This document shows positions 61,738-64,000 of a DNA stretch of 64,000 nt, in pieces. The notes under the pieces were generated by a model that did no database searches, had not been told where the DNA came from, and saw only the letters and a list, made by a program, of their open reading frames with translations. The stretch is from Paulownia fortunei (taxonomy: Eukaryota; Streptophyta; Magnoliopsida; Lamiales; Paulowniaceae): assembly GCA_019321725.1 (NCBI GenBank), contig CM033120.1, forward strand, positions 1,240,001-1,304,000. Reading direction: 5' to 3'. The first letter of the stretch is position 1, and every line of letters starts with the position of its first letter. A program made the position numbers and the translations under genes.

Positions 61738-62662
61738 AAAATCTCTATATTTGCTTGAATTTCAATATAATAAAATTGTAGTCTCGCTCCACCTCCACCA
61801 CAATACACCTTTTTTAGAAAACCCTAATTCCATTAGCCTTTAATCAACTCATTGTACATATTGAATCAGTAAGGTCCTAATACCACTTGATTCAAGTCGA
61901 CTAATGCACACGTGCAACTCAATCAACATTACTACTTGAATGGTGAGAGGAGTGATTTCAATCTATTCTCTCGTCTAGCACAATTTTCTCAACTCGTCAA
62001 CACCCTAGAAGTCTTTTGGTACGCTCCACTTTCAGTTGTCATTTGAGGTCACCAGATTATACAATTTTTCATACTTCTCTTCTTTTATCATGATTATTTC
62101 ACAACTTGTAAATTTCAAGACTTCGCCTCTAACTGAATACATACAGCCCTTTGGAATATAACTAGTTCAAGGAGATTAGATTCCTTCGTATTTTTGAAAC
62201 ATATGCCACACCATTTATAAACTACTTTGTCAAACATTTTGATTTTTATTATTTCAAGTACTCATGATTCTACAAATAGAATCATCACCCAATAGCAAAA
62301 TACATGTCTTTTTTAATGGAGTAAATCAAAACAATCCTCTTTGAGCATATATATATAACACATTCAAAATCTAAAATCTATCAATCTCAAGAAAAAATAT
62401 TTATATATGTAGAGACTGTGAGAACATCTCTATCTTATGTCTCTATTATCGCCACATCAAAACTACCACCTTCATATATGTCGGCTTACCTTCCTTTTTT
62501 TTCAACACTATTGCTAAGTCATGTTAAATCAGGAGATCATTCACCCTTTGTTGTCAAATAGTGAAATTTCCTTTATTGTCAAATTATTGTACCTTGAAAT
62601 ATTTAGCTGTTGACAAGCCGTCTTTCCTAATAAATTAAATATCAATGCTTAGCCATAACCAT

Positions 62663-62679
62663 ATGGCTCTTATAGCACT
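62663..62679 (-). other. Primer-binding site of the small LTR element
   Basis: On the minus strand it reads TGCTATAAGAGCCATA directly after the LTR. It matches the initiator-Met site TGGTATCAGAGCCA at 12 of 14 positions. Confidence 0.7.
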
Positions 62680-63240
62680 TGTTGTGCACAAAGAAATCAA
62701 ATGAGATTTAAGATTTAATTTATAGGAGTTCATAAATCACTTATAAGTTGATTGACAAAAATAATATCTGACAAATAAAAAAATAATTCACACTGATATT
62801 TACATAATTCGATAAATTCGCCTATATTCACGAGGTGCAACCGCTTTCACAAGTTATTGAAGAACACTCTTTTAATTCCTTTATCTTACTCAAGAAAAAA
62901 AATCCCACAAGTATTTTCTACACCCTCACAATTTTTGTCATAAATTGCTCTCCCACATTATGTCTATACTTGTTCTCTTCTCTTGCTCACTTGGGTTGAC
63001 TGTAAAAGCTCTCTTTTCTTTGCACTTTTCAAATGAATTGAACTGCTTTTATTTGTAAAAGTTAATCAAATAGGCCGCTTACAAGGCTTACGCAACATCT
63101 AAATAGTTTTAGCACTAAGCAACTTACAAGTTGGTGACGGAATTGCTACAAAGTATCTATGTGACCTCTTTTTTTTTTTCAATAAAATTTGTTTCATCTT
63201 CAAGTAATTCGACACCACAATTCCAGACAAAATACTAACA
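62680..63240 (-). repeat. LTR 2 of the small LTR element
   Basis: It starts TGTTGTGCACAAAGAAATCA and ends CTAACA. It diverges noticeably from LTR 1, so the insertion is not recent. Confidence 0.75.
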
Positions 63241-63449
63241 ACAATCTTAATATTTAATTATTGAGTGATAATTAATTGTTGATAATTGATATTCTTAATG
63301 TAATAATATATAAAACCATTTTATTAAAAAAACAAACATGAAGGTTGTTTATTCAATTTTATAATTCATGAGGGGTAAATTAGCTAACTGTCTTCTGATC
63401 TTTTTGCATATTATGACTTTTAAAAGGGGGTAGTTCGCAATTTACCCTA

Positions 63450-64000
63450 TCAATGACAAAGAAGATCCTACCAAATATCAAACATCAAAATATGTGTTAT
63501 TAACTTTCCAACCCTGTGGTTGGATCGTTGACCCATGAACCAACCATTGACGTACATTAATTTTAGTAGATGGAACCCTTCAACTAGGACCTAAACGTAC
63601 TTTAATCTTGATTATATATATTTTTTTGTTTAAGTAGAATTATTCTTCAAGTGGTTAAAAAAAGAGCAACTTTTTATCTTTCTAGGCTGTTTTCAATTTT
63701 ATTCTTTTATTGTTTTATTTTTTAGCTTTTACCTGTTAATTAGAAACTATATGATTATATCTATGACAATATGACATACAATTCAAACATGGTGTGACAA
63801 TAATTGACCTAATAGCTGACTTAATGACCAACTGCTAAATTAATTTTACAAATAATTTATTTTTTAATAACTTTTTTTTTTTCCCAAAATAGAGCTACTC
63901 TTCACATGATATCCTAAAACGAAATTCTTATCAATTAAATTGCGAATGAAAGAATGCTAAAATTTTGGGGTAATATATAGCTTGCTTTCCAGTTTCATCC
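63450..64000. other. AT-rich intergenic DNA, nothing recognised
   Basis: No coding frame, RNA gene or repeat end seen. Confidence 0.5.

Larger units (their letters stand above)
61161..63240 (-). mobile_element. Small non-autonomous LTR retroelement (TRIM/LARD-like), minus orientation
   Basis: Direct LTRs of about 577 bp (61161-61737) and 561 bp (62680-63240) flank about 940 bp of non-coding interior. A primer-binding site abuts the 62680 LTR on the minus strand. Flanking 5-mers ATAAT (61156-61160) and ACAAT (63241-63245) look like a target duplication with one change. No gag-pol. LTR text includes the CAAATTCG...CTA(C/T)A region typical of Copia LTRs. Confidence 0.75.
60949..63449. mobile_element. 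TIR element (MITE, about 0.4 kb) split by an LTR element
   Basis: The left end GCTAATTGTGAATTACACCC continues TCATAAAAGT. The reverse complement of the right end is GGTAAATTGCGAACTACCCC, continuing CTTTTAAAAGT. These are long terminal inverted repeats with few differences. Subterminal blocks also mirror (TAAATTAACCCCCATGAAGT versus TAATTTACCCCTCATGAATT). Removing 61161-63240 leaves about 420 bp. Target duplication not clear. Confidence 0.7.

Overview
The window is AT-rich nuclear DNA of a flowering plant, most likely a eudicot. The evidence is the plant-specific gene content (a clade-III-like glutamate receptor-like channel, a dirigent protein, a chloroplast site-2 protease of the ARASP type and a glycine-rich wall protein), GT-AG introns, and many plant retrotransposons and MITEs. 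The species cannot be named from the sequence. One 100-N assembly gap lies at 6038-6137. No rRNA, tRNA or CRISPR array was seen. Layout: 1-4070 holds a Copia element (minus strand, running off the left edge) nested in a Ty3/Gypsy element whose long 3' LTR ends at 4070. 4071-23330 is a repeat-dense block with three diverged, tandemly arranged copies (A, B, C) of one unit. It also carries fragments that look captured from host genes (an HD-Zip IV zipper piece, a signal-peptide-like exon, a transit-peptide-like exon), a dead Helitron helicase at 16740-18290, and several AT-rich local duplications. 24124-31120 contains two expressed-looking single-exon genes, a dirigent-like protein (26769-27296) and a secreted glycine-rich protein (29482-30586, two apparent frameshifts), set among three Stowaway-like MITEs and microsatellites. 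31550-33420 looks like a long retrotransposon LTR. 36171-37511 (minus) is an intact chloroplast site-2 protease gene. 37841-47502 is intergenic DNA with hAT-like elements, one with an exact 8-bp target duplication, long purine/pyrimidine tracts, a possible two-exon mini-gene and a 68-bp near-perfect hairpin. 49350-52907 is a non-autonomous LTR element filled with tandem arrays instead of gag-pol. 55018-60069 is a complete six-exon GLR gene of 904 codons plus stop. 60949-63449 is a terminal-inverted-repeat element split by a 2.1-kb LTR element. The four real genes are unlinked housekeeping or cell-surface functions (chloroplast proteostasis, lignan/wall chemistry, wall structure, ion signalling) and form no evident pathway. 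I found no convincing novel system. The most informative parts are the nested-insertion histories, the captured gene fragments near a decayed Helitron, the near-perfect hairpin, and two identical-context frameshifts in the glycine-rich gene.
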